A DNA stretch of 64,000 bases, taken from contig NC_064047.1 of NCBI RefSeq assembly GCF_932526225.1, forward strand, positions 6,633,501 to 6,697,500, read 5' to 3'. Shown here piece by piece: positions 24,650 through 37,700 of the stretch. The stretch's first letter is position 1; each line of letters begins with the position of its first letter. Origin of the DNA: Nematostella vectensis. Taxonomy: Eukaryota > Cnidaria > Anthozoa > Actiniaria > Edwardsiidae. Made by a program: the position numbers and the translations under genes. The notes under the pieces are model-generated. The model worked only from the letters and a program-made list of their open reading frames with translations. It made no database searches and was not told where the DNA came from.

Positions 24650-24764
24650 AAGCCCTGTGCAAACTGCGCCAGCACAGGCCAGCATTGCTGGCAAATTCTT
24701 GCTTGACTGACCACAAGACAAAGGAAATGTCAGAAAGTCCATTTCCCATTTTGACACGGGGCTT
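24650..24764. mobile_element. MITE, family D, internally deleted copy
   Basis: It starts aagccctgtgcaaactgcgc and runs through gccagcattgctggc and gacaaaggaaatgtcagaaa, like the full palindrome at 62046-62230. It then jumps to the terminal acggggctt, so most of the right arm is missing. Confidence 0.8.
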
Positions 24765-25749
24765 GAGGATGGTTATCTGTTCGATAATCGTGAACTCTCG
24801 CCACTACGCTGGCTAAGAAAGATTCTTTACTCACAAAACGTGTATCCGATTCTGAATGGCTCTAAAAATCTCCAGCGTGTGAAAGGAATCTTGCGTGTTG
24901 TGTTGGTAGCGATGAGACTAAGAGCATTTTTATCAAAACTAGAATTACATTTATTTTCAATTTTTACAATCTTTCAAACGATCAAGAATCAATGAAGACT
25001 TTTAAACCTGGTATAACATGAGTTTTACAGCCCGCCTCTTCTTACTCAGAAACTGACAAATCACAAGCTTTTACCTCAAACGTAACGTTTTTATTTCGCC
25101 TTCAAATGTCCATGTTTTGCGTGTACGTGTCCAAACTTTTGAGCACAAGACTTTGTATTAAAATACTAAAATATTCAATGAAGGACTTAATTAATAGTTT
25201 CAAACAAAATTATAACAAACATAAAATCTACCGGAAGATATCCCTTCGGCTATTCCATCGGATATTCCCATGCTATATCCCATGCAAAAAAAAAATAACA
25301 CGATAAAAAATAGCACGTTTGATACCCTAAACACGGAAACGTTAGAGTTTAAAATTTCACTACTGTGTGCACAATTCACGTATCTTTGTTTTTAAAGAAA
25401 CTCACGTTCAATATTCAGGCATATATTGGTTGATAGATCAAACAAAACTGGTTGATATATAATATATAAAAATTATTTTTGAAAATTTCAGCTTTGGCAT
25501 GTAAATACATAACAACGTGAGGTTACCTTGGTGTTTGCAAGGAGTGTGTGAATCGGAGTGTGTATGCTCTCGGAGTATTTGAACCCAGCGGTCGATCACT
25601 GGACCACACTTTCACTGTGTATATTTTTCACTGTGTATGTTTTTGCATATAAATGTTTCATATCTAGTAATCATTTTCTGCCTTCAGCCCGTATCATATT
25701 ACCTTTATCTCTTTTCACCTTTATCTCTTTTACCTTTATATCTCTTTCC

Positions 25750-28700
25750 TTATTTCTCCACATAATGGAGACTAGATAGAAACTTATCAACGTCGAAGTT
25801 TGCCGGTAGCAGCTTTCCATCCGACTTCTTGCGTTTTGACTTCTGTTAAGGAGTTAAAATAAAAACAAACAAAAAAATTATCAAAGATCTGGAAATGCTT
25901 ACGAAAAGTTGACAATTTAAGCGACAGAGGTAAAAAAGTTTGTTTCAGAACATTTCGACTGTATTTTTCATGTACGATGAAAAACGCACATTCAACAAAA
26001 AAGAGAAAAAATATCTTATTATATTAACAAGTTTATTAAAAAAAAAATCCGAGGAAAAACTGGAAAGGTGACCCCCTATCCATTTTTTTATGAACATTAC
26101 TGACTTCAGCGCGTTCGCCCCAGGCTTTTTTTAGACCATTTACAAAAATAACGACAGCCATCGATGGATATGATGGCGACAACAATAACATTTCCTCTTT
26201 CTTTCCTCGGTGGGAAGAGCATTTCATGACAATTTTCTAAAGTTGCGAGAAAATTTAGACCAGCAATTTGTTTCCAATTTACAGTTTTTTTTTACCGGGT
26301 TTGCCCTTGGCCCACTCAACCGCTCGGATTTGGATTTTTTTTAGATTTTAAACATATCAACCAATGGCAGTGGTTTTTCTGAATGGTCTGAAAGAGCCTG
26401 GTTATGTTCTAAAAACGCTAGGGTCTGGGCCTATTTTCAAATGGCGGCCTGCAAAATCGTAATAAACACGAATTCCTGCAAGTTTACGTGGGAATTCTCG
26501 ACGTACACAGTTCTAGGGCGGCAAAAGAGCGAAGAAAAAAAAATTTAAAGTGAACTGTAAAAATAAGGTATATAATGTCCTAATAGGGAATTGACCGAGC
26601 GATCTAGAAAAACCAAAATTTTCAAAACAAGAAAAATTTATATGAGATCCCTTAGTAAAAGTTCAATATTGATTTCAATACCTTTGATTTCTTGGGACCT
26701 TTTACTCTCTTAGGCTGAAAAAAACAAAACAAAAAAACAAAGAACATAAGTGGCTGACCATGCGGTATGACGTCTACTATAAACCTAGCTTGTGCAGCCT
26801 ATTTATTGAAGGATCGTCATATCGCAATCAGAAATACTTCCAAAGTACATTATTACTTTTTGTTCGCAAGAATTCATATACACCTGTTTCAAATAAGGTT
26901 GCACCAAGAACCCATGTGTCGTAACCCGCGGAGGTTCATGGGTAGCGCATAAACGGCTGAATCCTGTATCTGAGAGCTGTTTGATTGTACATAAGTATGT
27001 AATCAAGAAATCTACAGCTTTCGAAAACCTGGATTTGTATTTTATTTACGCTTATTTGCTTGTTTATTTGATACCCATGAAGCACTGCGGGTTACGATAC
27101 ACAGATTCTCCGAGTGCAACCATATTTGAAGTAAGTGTAAAAGCAAAGGCGCATCAAGTACCTAAACAAAAATCAGAAATCCCAGACATTCAGTGCTAGT
27201 TCAGAGGTTATAGATAAAGTTGAATCACCCAGTTGATCAGTAGGCCATTCCAGCTATAAGTTTGCGCGGGCATAACCATAGAAACAAACCTCAACTACCA
27301 GAATGCAGCGCGCGCTTTTTTAAGCTTACATCAAACAAAGTGCGCGCGCATGCTGTGATTCTTACCTGATTCTCCTCATTATTCGTGGACGCTGATCTCT
27401 TCCTTCCCTTTGAAATCTCTCCGCCATCAACCACCCCTTCCCCTGGTTCTATAGCGGTGCTTGAGCTCCCTGTGGTGCTTGGTTTTCCTGTGGCGTCTGG
27501 AGCTCCTGTAGAGGGGGATTCCGTGCAACTTGGGCTCCCTGTTATGTCTGGGACTTCTACAGAGCTTTTGGTCTCTGTCGTGATTGGTGGTCCAGTGGTG
27601 CTCGAGGCTGGTATGGCGCTTGTGATTCCTGTGGCGTTTGGGGTTCCAGTGGTACTATGGGGACTCCTGCTTACGGGCGATGACCTTCTGTTCTTTGAAC
27701 TCGCAGACGATGACACCAAACCTGGGCTTACACCCTGTTGACACCACACACTAACGGCTCCGTCAACCTGTGGTGCCTCCATCTCCGCATGATGTGTGCC
27801 GCAGACACCACTGCTACTGGGTGTGGTCACGACTGGTGCCTTTGGACCATCTGCATGGTCACGTCGTTTGCTGGGTAGTCCAGCGTCTGTTACTCCAAAC
27901 GCAGACACATGCTTGCTTACAGACCCTTTACTTCTAACTGTATGAACGTTGGGTAAGGTTACCGACCCTCGACCAAACGCAGTCGGGGAATCAATTTTAT
28001 TGGACACATAACTACTAAAACCAGACAAAAATCCAGACACGCATTCCTCTGCTTTCCTGGACACCACAGACGCAGGTGATAATTCGTGTAGGACCGAAGG
28101 ATTTTCTGGACGTTTCCTGGAAAGTGGGGAGTGTTCTTGGGTGTTACTGTGACTAGCAACACCTTGACCAGATCCCCTCCCTTGATCTGAACATGATCCC
28201 AGCCCTGTGGTATTCTCGGATTGATGCTGTCCTACATTAAGCACTGATTCCTCTACGCTCGAGATAACATGAAACAATGAGGATCGGTCCTTAGAATTAT
28301 TATCCCTGGAATCATGGAAGTCATCAGAATTCCCAGTCAATGGCTGCTTAGAAGGTGATAAACTGTGACGCTGAAAATCAAAATCACGGCTTGTGGATGA
28401 AGTAGTGACGGAGGTAGATGGAGTACCTGGCAAACCCGCTGACATAACAGCACCTTGTTGATTACTTAACATGCCTTGTGATCCATCGTGTTCGGTCATA
28501 CTTGAAGTAGCCACCGGATGGATGCTGCCGGGTAGCTGTTGAGCGCTATTAGCAGCTTGTAGCAATAGCTGCCAATTCCCTTGCGTATCCTGTTGGACAA
28601 GGCCCTGATTGGGATGCATGCCAGTAGCCGACAACTGAGCCCCGACGGTTGATATATGAGACCCACCATACGATCCTTGTACACCGGCAGCGGACACCTC

Positions 28701-31700
28701 AACACCAGTGCCGTAATTCTCCACCCTTCCTTGCATTTGTTGAAGTATTGCCGCACCTTGAAGATGCTGTAACAGTGTCCCTTCCTTCACATCCCCATTA
28801 CCTCTCTCCTTAGCAGAACTCGCAATCATTTTAAGCATGTTCGCAGCAGGCGTCGGATCAGACTGCCTTTCCTGGAAACCAGGAGCATTTTCCAAGAATT
28901 CATTCCCCGTTACTGGAAACTGATTAGCAGTGGTTGCTACTAAATTTTCTGGGAAAACTCCCGCAGAAGTGACAGGAAGGTTACCTATCATATAGGGTGC
29001 GACATTTCCCGGCCCTAAAACAGGATCTGGGCCAACCAGCGCGTAAGGTGAATTCAAAATAAGCTGACCATGTGAAGGAATTGCCGGTGGATCATAACTA
29101 ATCATTGGTACCCCTGTTAAACTACTGCCTTGGTTCTCCTTATTCTTTCTCGCTGTAGTTTTTCTCGGCCCTCTCCTCCTAGACTTGGGCTTGGCTTCTT
29201 CCCCGACCTTTACTTTAGAGAAGTCCAGGGAACGAACGTGCTGAGGAGTGTCCTTGGTCATTTCTGCTTGAATCTCGGGTGGGGTCTCAGTTGTCATTGG
29301 TAGAGGATTAAGGTGAGCAGGCTCCTTGCAGGAGGGCCGAATTTTGTTGAGTGATTTGGTCGCGAACTGGGTTTCCGTGAGCACAACACCTGCTGTAGAC
29401 GCAAGAAAGAGATAGCTCAGAAAAGCCGAAATCCTCGTTGTTGCGTGACTTCCCAGCATCCAAACTCCTCATCTCCTTTCCAAGTCAATTCAATTTTTTA
29501 GGGACGTTTTCATTGTTTGGTTTTATTGAATACTATTACAAATAAGGAAATGTTTTTGGATTCTGGAAGGTCACGCAACTCCTACTTCCCAAATAATGCT
29601 TAAATATTTGAATACAGTTTTTTTTTCTCCCAGTGTTGACGCGGACCATGGAGGTGACAGTGACATTCCTTACGCAAGGCCATTTTCAACATATCGCATA
29701 TCGCTACATTTTTATCATCATTTATAGATAAAAACTTTTGTCTGAATTACATTTAAATAAAAAAAACGTCAAAATTTAAGGAAGGTTAGTTTCAAATAGA
29801 GTAACATTGAATCATTTTAACTAAAGTGTTGTTTTGTTGTGTAGATCAATCAAAAAACAACAGACTTATGTCTGGCTCATACATGCGTGTCAAACGAAGA
29901 GCGAGATACATAAAGGCGTTTATATCGAAGGTATAATTTGCTATCAAATATATATTATAACTATCAAAATTCAAAGAAATGGCTTGGCAATTTGAGAGAG
30001 ATCACAGAATACGCAAAATCGCAACGATTGTGAATTAATTAAACCGGGCAGATATCGAAAGACATTTAAAGGGCCCTGGTCAGCCACACCTTTGTTATTG
30101 TTTTCATTTAATACTGGAAGGCACGCATAATGTGTTAAAATCTCAAAATAATCTCTTAAAACAAAGTTTAATACTTTATTTACCAAATTCAATCGAAAGT
30201 ATCGCCATAGGTTCCCCAAAGCAGCCGATGGGAATGGATGCTTTTTCACACTTGGTGATTTGCTCGGATCGACAAAATGGCGGCTGTCAGAGGCTGTTTA
30301 AGGACCTACCATTTGCCGCAGAGCTCGCTACTGTGGATGCTGTGACCTCTGTCGACTGCGTTACTGTAGAGGAACTGACAGATACAGGGTTCTGTTTTGA
30401 TGGAGTGTTGGATGAAGAATCTAGAAAAACCAAGAGAAAATATTTGACACAAATAAATCAGAAAAAAGTTGTAAATAAATCAGAAAATAGTTGTTAATAA
30501 CTTGACGAGGTTCTCAGAGATACATAAAAAAGCAATAAGAATACAAAGCAATGAGATACAAAGACAAGGTAATATATAAAAGCTGTCATTTCTCTTGTGA
30601 AACCTATTGTACATTGAATCCGATACAAAAAGAGAAATGAAAAAAAAAATCAATGAGACACAAAGATGCAGCAGTACCATACGAGCCCTACTTCTGACTT
30701 ACAAACCCCCTAAAGCCTTTTTCAGTGGGTAATTAATTGGATACTGAGAAGGGAGCGGAGATGCTTAATTCACGTGAGAAAATCGGTGAAAAGGAGACGC
30801 AGGAGGAGGATGGAACGTAACGGTTCCCTTCCTTCTCCGCTTGCTTCTCCTTAGAAATGATTTCCCTGTCCACGTAAACTCTAACGTATTCGCCTCCTTC
30901 TCCTCCGTTAGCGAAAAGCCGGTGATATGGGGACTGCAAAAAAAAAGCTTTTGTAAAAAAAAAATTCTAGGTTGTGGAGCGTGGCGGGAACTTTTCAAGA
31001 TGCACAGTATTCAATAAAAAATCATGTTACTTAAAATCAACTTTAAAAACATCCACGCAAGGACCCCTTTGTGGATTAAATCAATAAAAGAAAACAAGGT
31101 TATCATAGTGTATGTTCAATTGAAGTGACGTTTAACGATTTCCAATGCGTTGCATAATGGCTGCCCCTTACCACTGCACAATCCAGCAAAGAGTTCTTCA
31201 AAGGCAGGGTCTGACTCCAACATGCTCAATATGTGTGAGACTTGGGCATCGGTATTCTATCATAAGAAAAGTAACAGATGAACAACATAAGCGATATACG
31301 CCCATTATACATTTCCAGACTGTGTTATAGCACTGTAATTGCTCAAATAAAAGCCTCCCTCAAATAAGCACCTCGCCTTAGAGGATAAACATGAAAAAAC
31401 ACCCCCCCCCCCTCAAATAAACAACGAAAAACTCGCCTGGCCTTCATAACCAGGGAGTCACAACTCCCTGTCATAACGTATCTGTTATCTGTTGTAATTG
31501 TGATAAAAATTAAGGGTTGCACGTAACAAGGGCGTGGGGCGTTACCTGGTCTGACCCAGACGATTGCTCCTCCTCAGCTGTTGAGGGGGCGACCGGTTCA
31601 TGGCTTGCATCAGAAGACTTGGCACTGAAAGTGAATAGTTAAAACTATTACCGTCTTTACTCGAATAAGTGCCTTCCCCGTTTTATGTAAGCGAGTTTCA

Positions 31701-34700
31701 TGTAGTGAGTAAAAATGACTTTCATACATGTAGTTCTAATAAAGCACTGGGACTTCGTTTTTCCATAGCCACTCCTCCCTTTCGCCCTTAACATTTGGCA
31801 ACCCTCACCGCCCCCATGATCCTACCACCTTTTTAGGCCCCTGCGTCTTTGTACGAATAAAAACCAAACCCAAAAATATCGCCCTTTTAAATAAGCGCCT
31901 CCCTCGATTAAGTGCCTCCATAGAAAAAGCGCGATTAAATAAGCGCCGGGCGCTATGGTTTAATGGTAGTGGGTAGAGAAATCGTAGGTCAGCTAATGTG
32001 CCGAAGAGCACCGTTTTCAAATATTATCAACAAGTTCTTGGGGCGAGGTGAAAGTGTGCACAAAACGGGCGGTTCATCCAGATCGACAGGAACAGATGAT
32101 GTGATGTTTACCAAAGACTGTATGCTATTTATTGAATTTCCACCTGCTGGTTCCATACTGGTGCGGAAGCCACAACAGAGCTAGGCTCCAAGTACCCCCC
32201 CTTGAGTGTATTGTTAGTAAGCATTGTAAGTAGTCTCACTGGGGATCGTCAATGCCAGAGGGTATTGCGTCCCCTGTGGTTGTATTACGTTTTGGTTTGT
32301 GCAGTGGAGCTTGAAGGGACGGGACCTCCGGTTTAGTGTCCTTATCCGAAAAGACTGGAAACACGGGAGAATAACTTCAACTCACTTGTGACACAAATTC
32401 GAATCAAGGCAGGAACCCGGAAAAAAATCCCCAATTTGAGCCAGGATTCGAACCTGGGCCACAGTGGTGAGGGCGAAGCGCCAACGCGCTAGGCCCCGGG
32501 CTTCCACACATGTTGTGGGTCTTTTTCTGAAACCCACCTCCGAACTTTGTTTATATTTGCAGCAAGTTTTTCCTGTAGCACTGGAGCATTCAAAAACGTG
32601 TCCAAGAATATCTAGAAGAAACAAGAAAACAGCTTTTTTTTTAACCCAAAAAGACAGCGCTTCTCAAAAACTCAAATGGGTGCCTCCCCCGAATAAGCGC
32701 CCGCCTTAGAGTAGAAACAAATAATAAGCGCCGGGGTGCTTATTTGAGTATTAACAGTATCGTACGTTTCACAGCTAGGGTGTTCCAGATACAGCACTTT
32801 TTTAAAGGGGCAGTGTAATGGTCAGAGCTTTGCAATAGAGACCTGAAGCAGCGACGACGGCAACGCGGACGCCGACGGCAGAAAACAATGGAATTTGATT
32901 CAGAATTCAATAGCAGCACGTGGAAATGCGTTCTGTCTGATACATTTCAGCCGTTTTCCGTAAAACCATGAACGTGAAAACTCTTAGTTTCACAGTCAAT
33001 TGAGGGCGCCGACGTTTGCAATGTAAACTCCACTCGTTCGCTGCTGTAGAAATGTCCTTAGTTTATTTTTATCTGTCCCTGACTATAATGTTTTGCTTAT
33101 TCCATTGCAATTAAATTATTATTGATCGCCACGCGCAAAAACTTTTTTTTTCGATCGCGTTGTCCTAGCCGTCGTCGTCGTCGTAAAGAGGTATCTTTCG
33201 CTGCTTTTCTACCCTCTCTCTCCGTGTCTCACCACCATGCAGTCTACGGAACAGATGCTTATTTGCATGAGCCACTGTCCGGCGTCCTCCATTCCATGCG
33301 ACGCCATTTTAAATCAGCGTTTCACAGCGATGAGATAACTTATCAAGCTTTCTACCTAGCTCAATGATAATAAACCCAAGCCTGTACTTGAGCACAACTT
33401 TGAAACATTTCAAAATTTATCGTGAGCAATTTTTCTAGACGAGTTCTTTCGAATTTTTATCAGGAAATGCACTAAAAATATTGATATGGTGGAAAAGAGC
33501 TTCTGAGGAGAAATGCGAACAGTGCATTTCGGGGTTTGATTAAGAAGGCTGTTTTACTCAAAGTATCTAAGCTGATCGCCAATCTTCGTAAATCATTCAT
33601 GATCATTTCTTAGAAATCTTGAAGATCGGACTTTGGTTCTTCCCTTCACTAAAATTTATCGCATTATTGTTCACAACAACACACAAAAGTTTCAAAGGCG
33701 CATTAGCCTTTCTAGTCGTTTAAAGCTTCTATTTAAAATTGTAAAATTAATTGTCATTGATGACCTCTTAGTTGGCTCACGGGGGTTTACATTTGATCTA
33801 GCATACGATTGATTAAACAAAGGCTGTCTGATTTGCAACCATAGCTAAAAATGGGCCTTTTACCTTTTTTGTTCACTAACCTTTTTGGAGCACTGAAACA
33901 TGCATTGCGTGGTTTAAATTAGCTTTTAACCAAGGCACTGTCTCGATTTTTAATCGCTTTTTAGCCGGAAAAATTAGGGACTATGGGTCACATGACAGTT
34001 TGACATGACTTTTGTCATAGAGAACCTATTTTGCAAGTATTTCTTTTTTTTTTTGTTAATATCAATCATTGGTCATATGTTTACATTTTTATTCGATTGA
34101 ATCGCTTTACAGTACCATCTCTCTCGGTGTCTCGCCACCATAATTTATTGCGAAGAGGAAATTTACAATAAAAATCATGCTCGACTCATTAGCATAAAAT
34201 CTCTAGGACGTGAATAAAATTATTTTGAGCGTTTTATTCGTTTTCATTTTCTAAATTGTTCCTCATCCTAAAGAATAATGTTCACGCATAATAACAAATT
34301 TTTATTCATTCCAAATAAACAAAATTTTTTGGGGAAAAAGAAAAGTTTATTTTTAACGCAGTTGCCATGCTGGAATGCACGGTCACTTGTTCATTTCATT
34401 CTTTTGCTTTTTACACACGCTTCTACGGCTAGAACAAAGATTTAGTCGAGACCGAGTGAATGACACACTTTTTGAATTTATCATCCTATTTTGTAACGCA
34501 CTAGGATCTGGAGCCCATCTTTCACACACCGACAGTTAATTAGGCGAGCAAACTATCTGATGTTATAAATGTAATAAAACTTTGCAAAATATCGCCTTCG
34601 TCAAGGCGTGGGCTGTTGTCATGGCAATTGGCAGAAAATGGGATCGCATGGGATCGCCAGGATTTTGATTTTGAGTTTTTCCATTTCAGTGAACCAAATT

Positions 34701-37700
34701 TTCGGTATACCTCTCTTCTCGCCTTATTACAGTAGGCAATCAATACTTCAAATAAGTTCAATCTTGTATTTAAAATGTTATTAATAGGGTGCTTTTTAAC
34801 ATATAGCGATAATAATAAAGATAATTATTATAAAAAGGTTTTTATAGTAATTTTTAAGAGATATTGGTGTGCACGATATGTATATCCAGCCAAACGTTAT
34901 ATATATTTTTTGTGCGCTGATTTTGTTTGTTTGCTGAGTGGACCTTCAAGCCGAGTTGGGGGGGGGGGCTCGTCCGAACCCCCCCCTGGCTACGGGCCTG
35001 GCATGGATTGAGGACGCCAGACAGTGGCTTATGCAAATGAGCATCTTTTCCGTAGACTGTAAGTCCCTAATAGCTCTCCGGCCCGGACACAATGAATTTC
35101 AGTCAAATTCTAATATTGACTTATGAGCCTTTGGTACACGTGGGAGACTCAAATTCAAAGGAAATGACCACAAACTGTCAATAAACATAGTTTTCAATAA
35201 AATTTTGCATATTATTTTAGCATTGACAGGTTAAAGTTCAACTGTTTGTAGACAATTAAAAGCTGACAATAAACACTCAGACTCCAACCATGCGCAGTAC
35301 CATGACGCTGCCCCTTTAACAACAGTAGGTCTTACTGCAAGTGGTAGGTCTTCATTTAAACACACCTCCCAACTTTGTTAATATTAGAATAAGAAAAAAA
35401 AATGCAGCACTTTCTCTCAGAGTAACTTACTATTCATGTAATTATCGTAAAACAGGCATATACAGGACTCACTTATACGGAACTCTACTGATATTTAGCA
35501 CTCAGTAATATAAACAAGAACAGTGCAGTGTTGAATATTGCTTCTTTGGGGACCCAGGGTGCGGAGTAGCACACACGGGAGCAAGCTCTCCCTGTGTGCC
35601 CGATCTCCACAACGCCCTGGGTCCCCGAGGATGTTAATATTGGTGCTGGCACTATGATTGGTAATTACCGGGACCACAGCTCCAGCAATATCTGAAGAGT
35701 TCTCATCATTTCCAGTGTGCTGTGACGAAGAAGGCGGTTGTGCAGTTTGGTGGAACCTATGCAATTAAAATATAAACCAAAATGAAAGAGATAAAAAGAT
35801 CGAGGGAAACTAATCTGTTCTGACAGAGGGGTAAACATACCATTTAAAACTTGTGCCACGGCGATAGGAACAGAGTTTATTAGGCGAAATTATGTTAATA
35901 AACCACGAAATTCCCTCTAAATTGGCTGAAATGTACCTTGTTTGTTTTGATAAGAAAACATGGTCAAGTTACTACTCGGTGACGCAAGAACAGTCCCCGA
36001 TTATTTCCTTTTGTTCAAAACATGCAGAAAAGATTATGAGAAAAAAACCCACAATATGTCTAGTCACTTACATATGAAGTAAATTCTAAACAATGCTTAC
36101 TTTGAAGGTGAGACAAGACTGTGGTTTGCACTTCTTTTCCTTGGTGGGTGCCTGACAAACACCAATAAATAGATACTCAAACAATATTCATTAACCCATT
36201 GACTCCTGGCTATTTTTGAGCTGAATTTACAAAAAACAAACTGAAAACAGATACCTCCCCCCTATTCTGAGTTTTACACAGCCTGTCAAAGTCAAACATA
36301 GCTGCACCTAGTCAGCGGTATCCAAGCTTTCCAACAGTGCTTTCCGGTCCTAACTTTTAATCCCTCGTCGTTGTGCTGAAGCTAGCACAAGTTGATGGTT
36401 GCTTGTATTTTTCATCAAAAATACAGCTATGAGCATATTAGGAGAGTGTCTCAGGACATCATGAAGTCTATTGGGGCATAATTGAGTGCTTTGCTTATGG
36501 ATATTTGCAAGCAAAGGTGGATTTATGATGATTTTTTCTTGTTTGGCTTTGCCTGGATGAGAAAATAATTTTCTAATGAATCACAACAGCTCTCCTAAAT
36601 GCTGTCTTTTCTGAAACCAAATTGATTCCAAAATTGTTTACACTGCTATTCTGGGTCTGTATGACCTGGAATTGATTTGTTTGGCTTTGGGGTGAAAAGA
36701 CATAAAAAAACCATCTGACTTTGGGGAGAGGAGTGTTGACTGGCCCTCCCCTCGTGAATTTTTCCCTGGATCTCCCAGAATGCTTTGCAATCCGTAAAGG
36801 CATCTTCATGGTCTTACAAGCCTTCAAGGAGTGGACATTGTGTTTTGAGGCCATGGAAATGAACCTGGAGGATCAGAATAAAGGTATCTATTTGTGTCTT
36901 GAGCTATGTTTGCTGATCTTTCTCCCTTGTGTGGTATTTTGAGCGTTTTATTGAGAGGGGTGATTCTGCGTTTCTTTCCTTGTTCGATTTGAAATTTGTC
37001 AAAGAACCCGTGCTATTATTTGGCTTAAGAGTAGTTGCCAACACCTTGGTTGCATCATTTATCCCTTAGACTGATGCCTGAGTATCATCTTGTTGTGTTT
37101 ATTTTGCATTTATGAATTTTTTGGGTTGTGGGTACTTTCCAAAGCCAGTACAGGCCGGTTGAGGGGTCAATGTGTTAAATTAAATATCTAATACTGCAGA
37201 GGAGAAGTCTTTCAAGACATCTACGTATAGCCTCTAAGGAAAACTATGTTGTACTCTGACAAAGAGCTAATGCCCCAAAATACACATAATTTCAGAGAAA
37301 TTCAAAAAGAAAAACTAAAAACTTCAGCCCTTCTATGTTTCTGCAACACCTACCCAGTTTTTTTAAAATTTGTTTTGTAGATTTATACCAAATCATACAT
37401 TTTTGGCTGAAAGGGTATAGTAGTATGACAATACATTCACAATACATACTTACCCTTTTCTCCTAGGAGACTTCCCAAGCTGATGTTCCAACTGCTGTGA
37501 GCTGGCTATACTTGCATGGTTGGCACTTGCTCTGGGATCAGTAGTCCCACCTATCATGTCTATTTCTGGCGAGTTTGAAATGGCCTGGGAGTTCCCCTCA
37601 TCTATCACTTGGACTTCTGAATCAGTGACTCCATCTTGGATCACAGTAAGTGTCCCTCTATCAAGAGAGATGGCTTGAGTGTCAGATTTGGCCACTGGTT

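Larger units (their letters stand above)
19026..25749. other. Gene-poor AT-rich region downstream of NPAT
   Basis: No exon could be supported in about 6.7 kb. It contains a long poly-A tract and two MITE relics listed separately. The right edge at 25749 is the base after the NPAT stop codon (minus strand), so its left-lying part includes the NPAT 3' UTR. Confidence 0.45.

Noticed and set aside
27291-27365. C-terminal extension of the large NPAT exon (VRITACARTL and on)
   Set aside because: It lies after a strong donor (CAG|GTAAGA). The conserved NPAT C-terminus is in the separate exon 25750-25842.
27385-27741. Plus-strand 118-residue frame
   Set aside because: It is the antisense shadow of the Ser/Thr/Pro-rich NPAT exon.
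30733-30939. Minus-strand open frame after a strong pyrimidine tract and cag acceptor, a possible NPAT exon
   Set aside because: Its phases do not fit between exons 31256-31172 and 30420-30310, which already join perfectly. The frame needed for inclusion hits a stop after a few codons.
31963-32184. Minus-strand open stretch with coding-like composition between NPAT exons
   Set aside because: No donor in the required phase. The flanking NPAT exons join in frame without it and the conserved motif continues across them.
32445-32510. Functional tRNA gene on the minus strand
   Set aside because: It has A- and B-box-like parts, but no clean acceptor stem, and is continuous with a SINE-like body.
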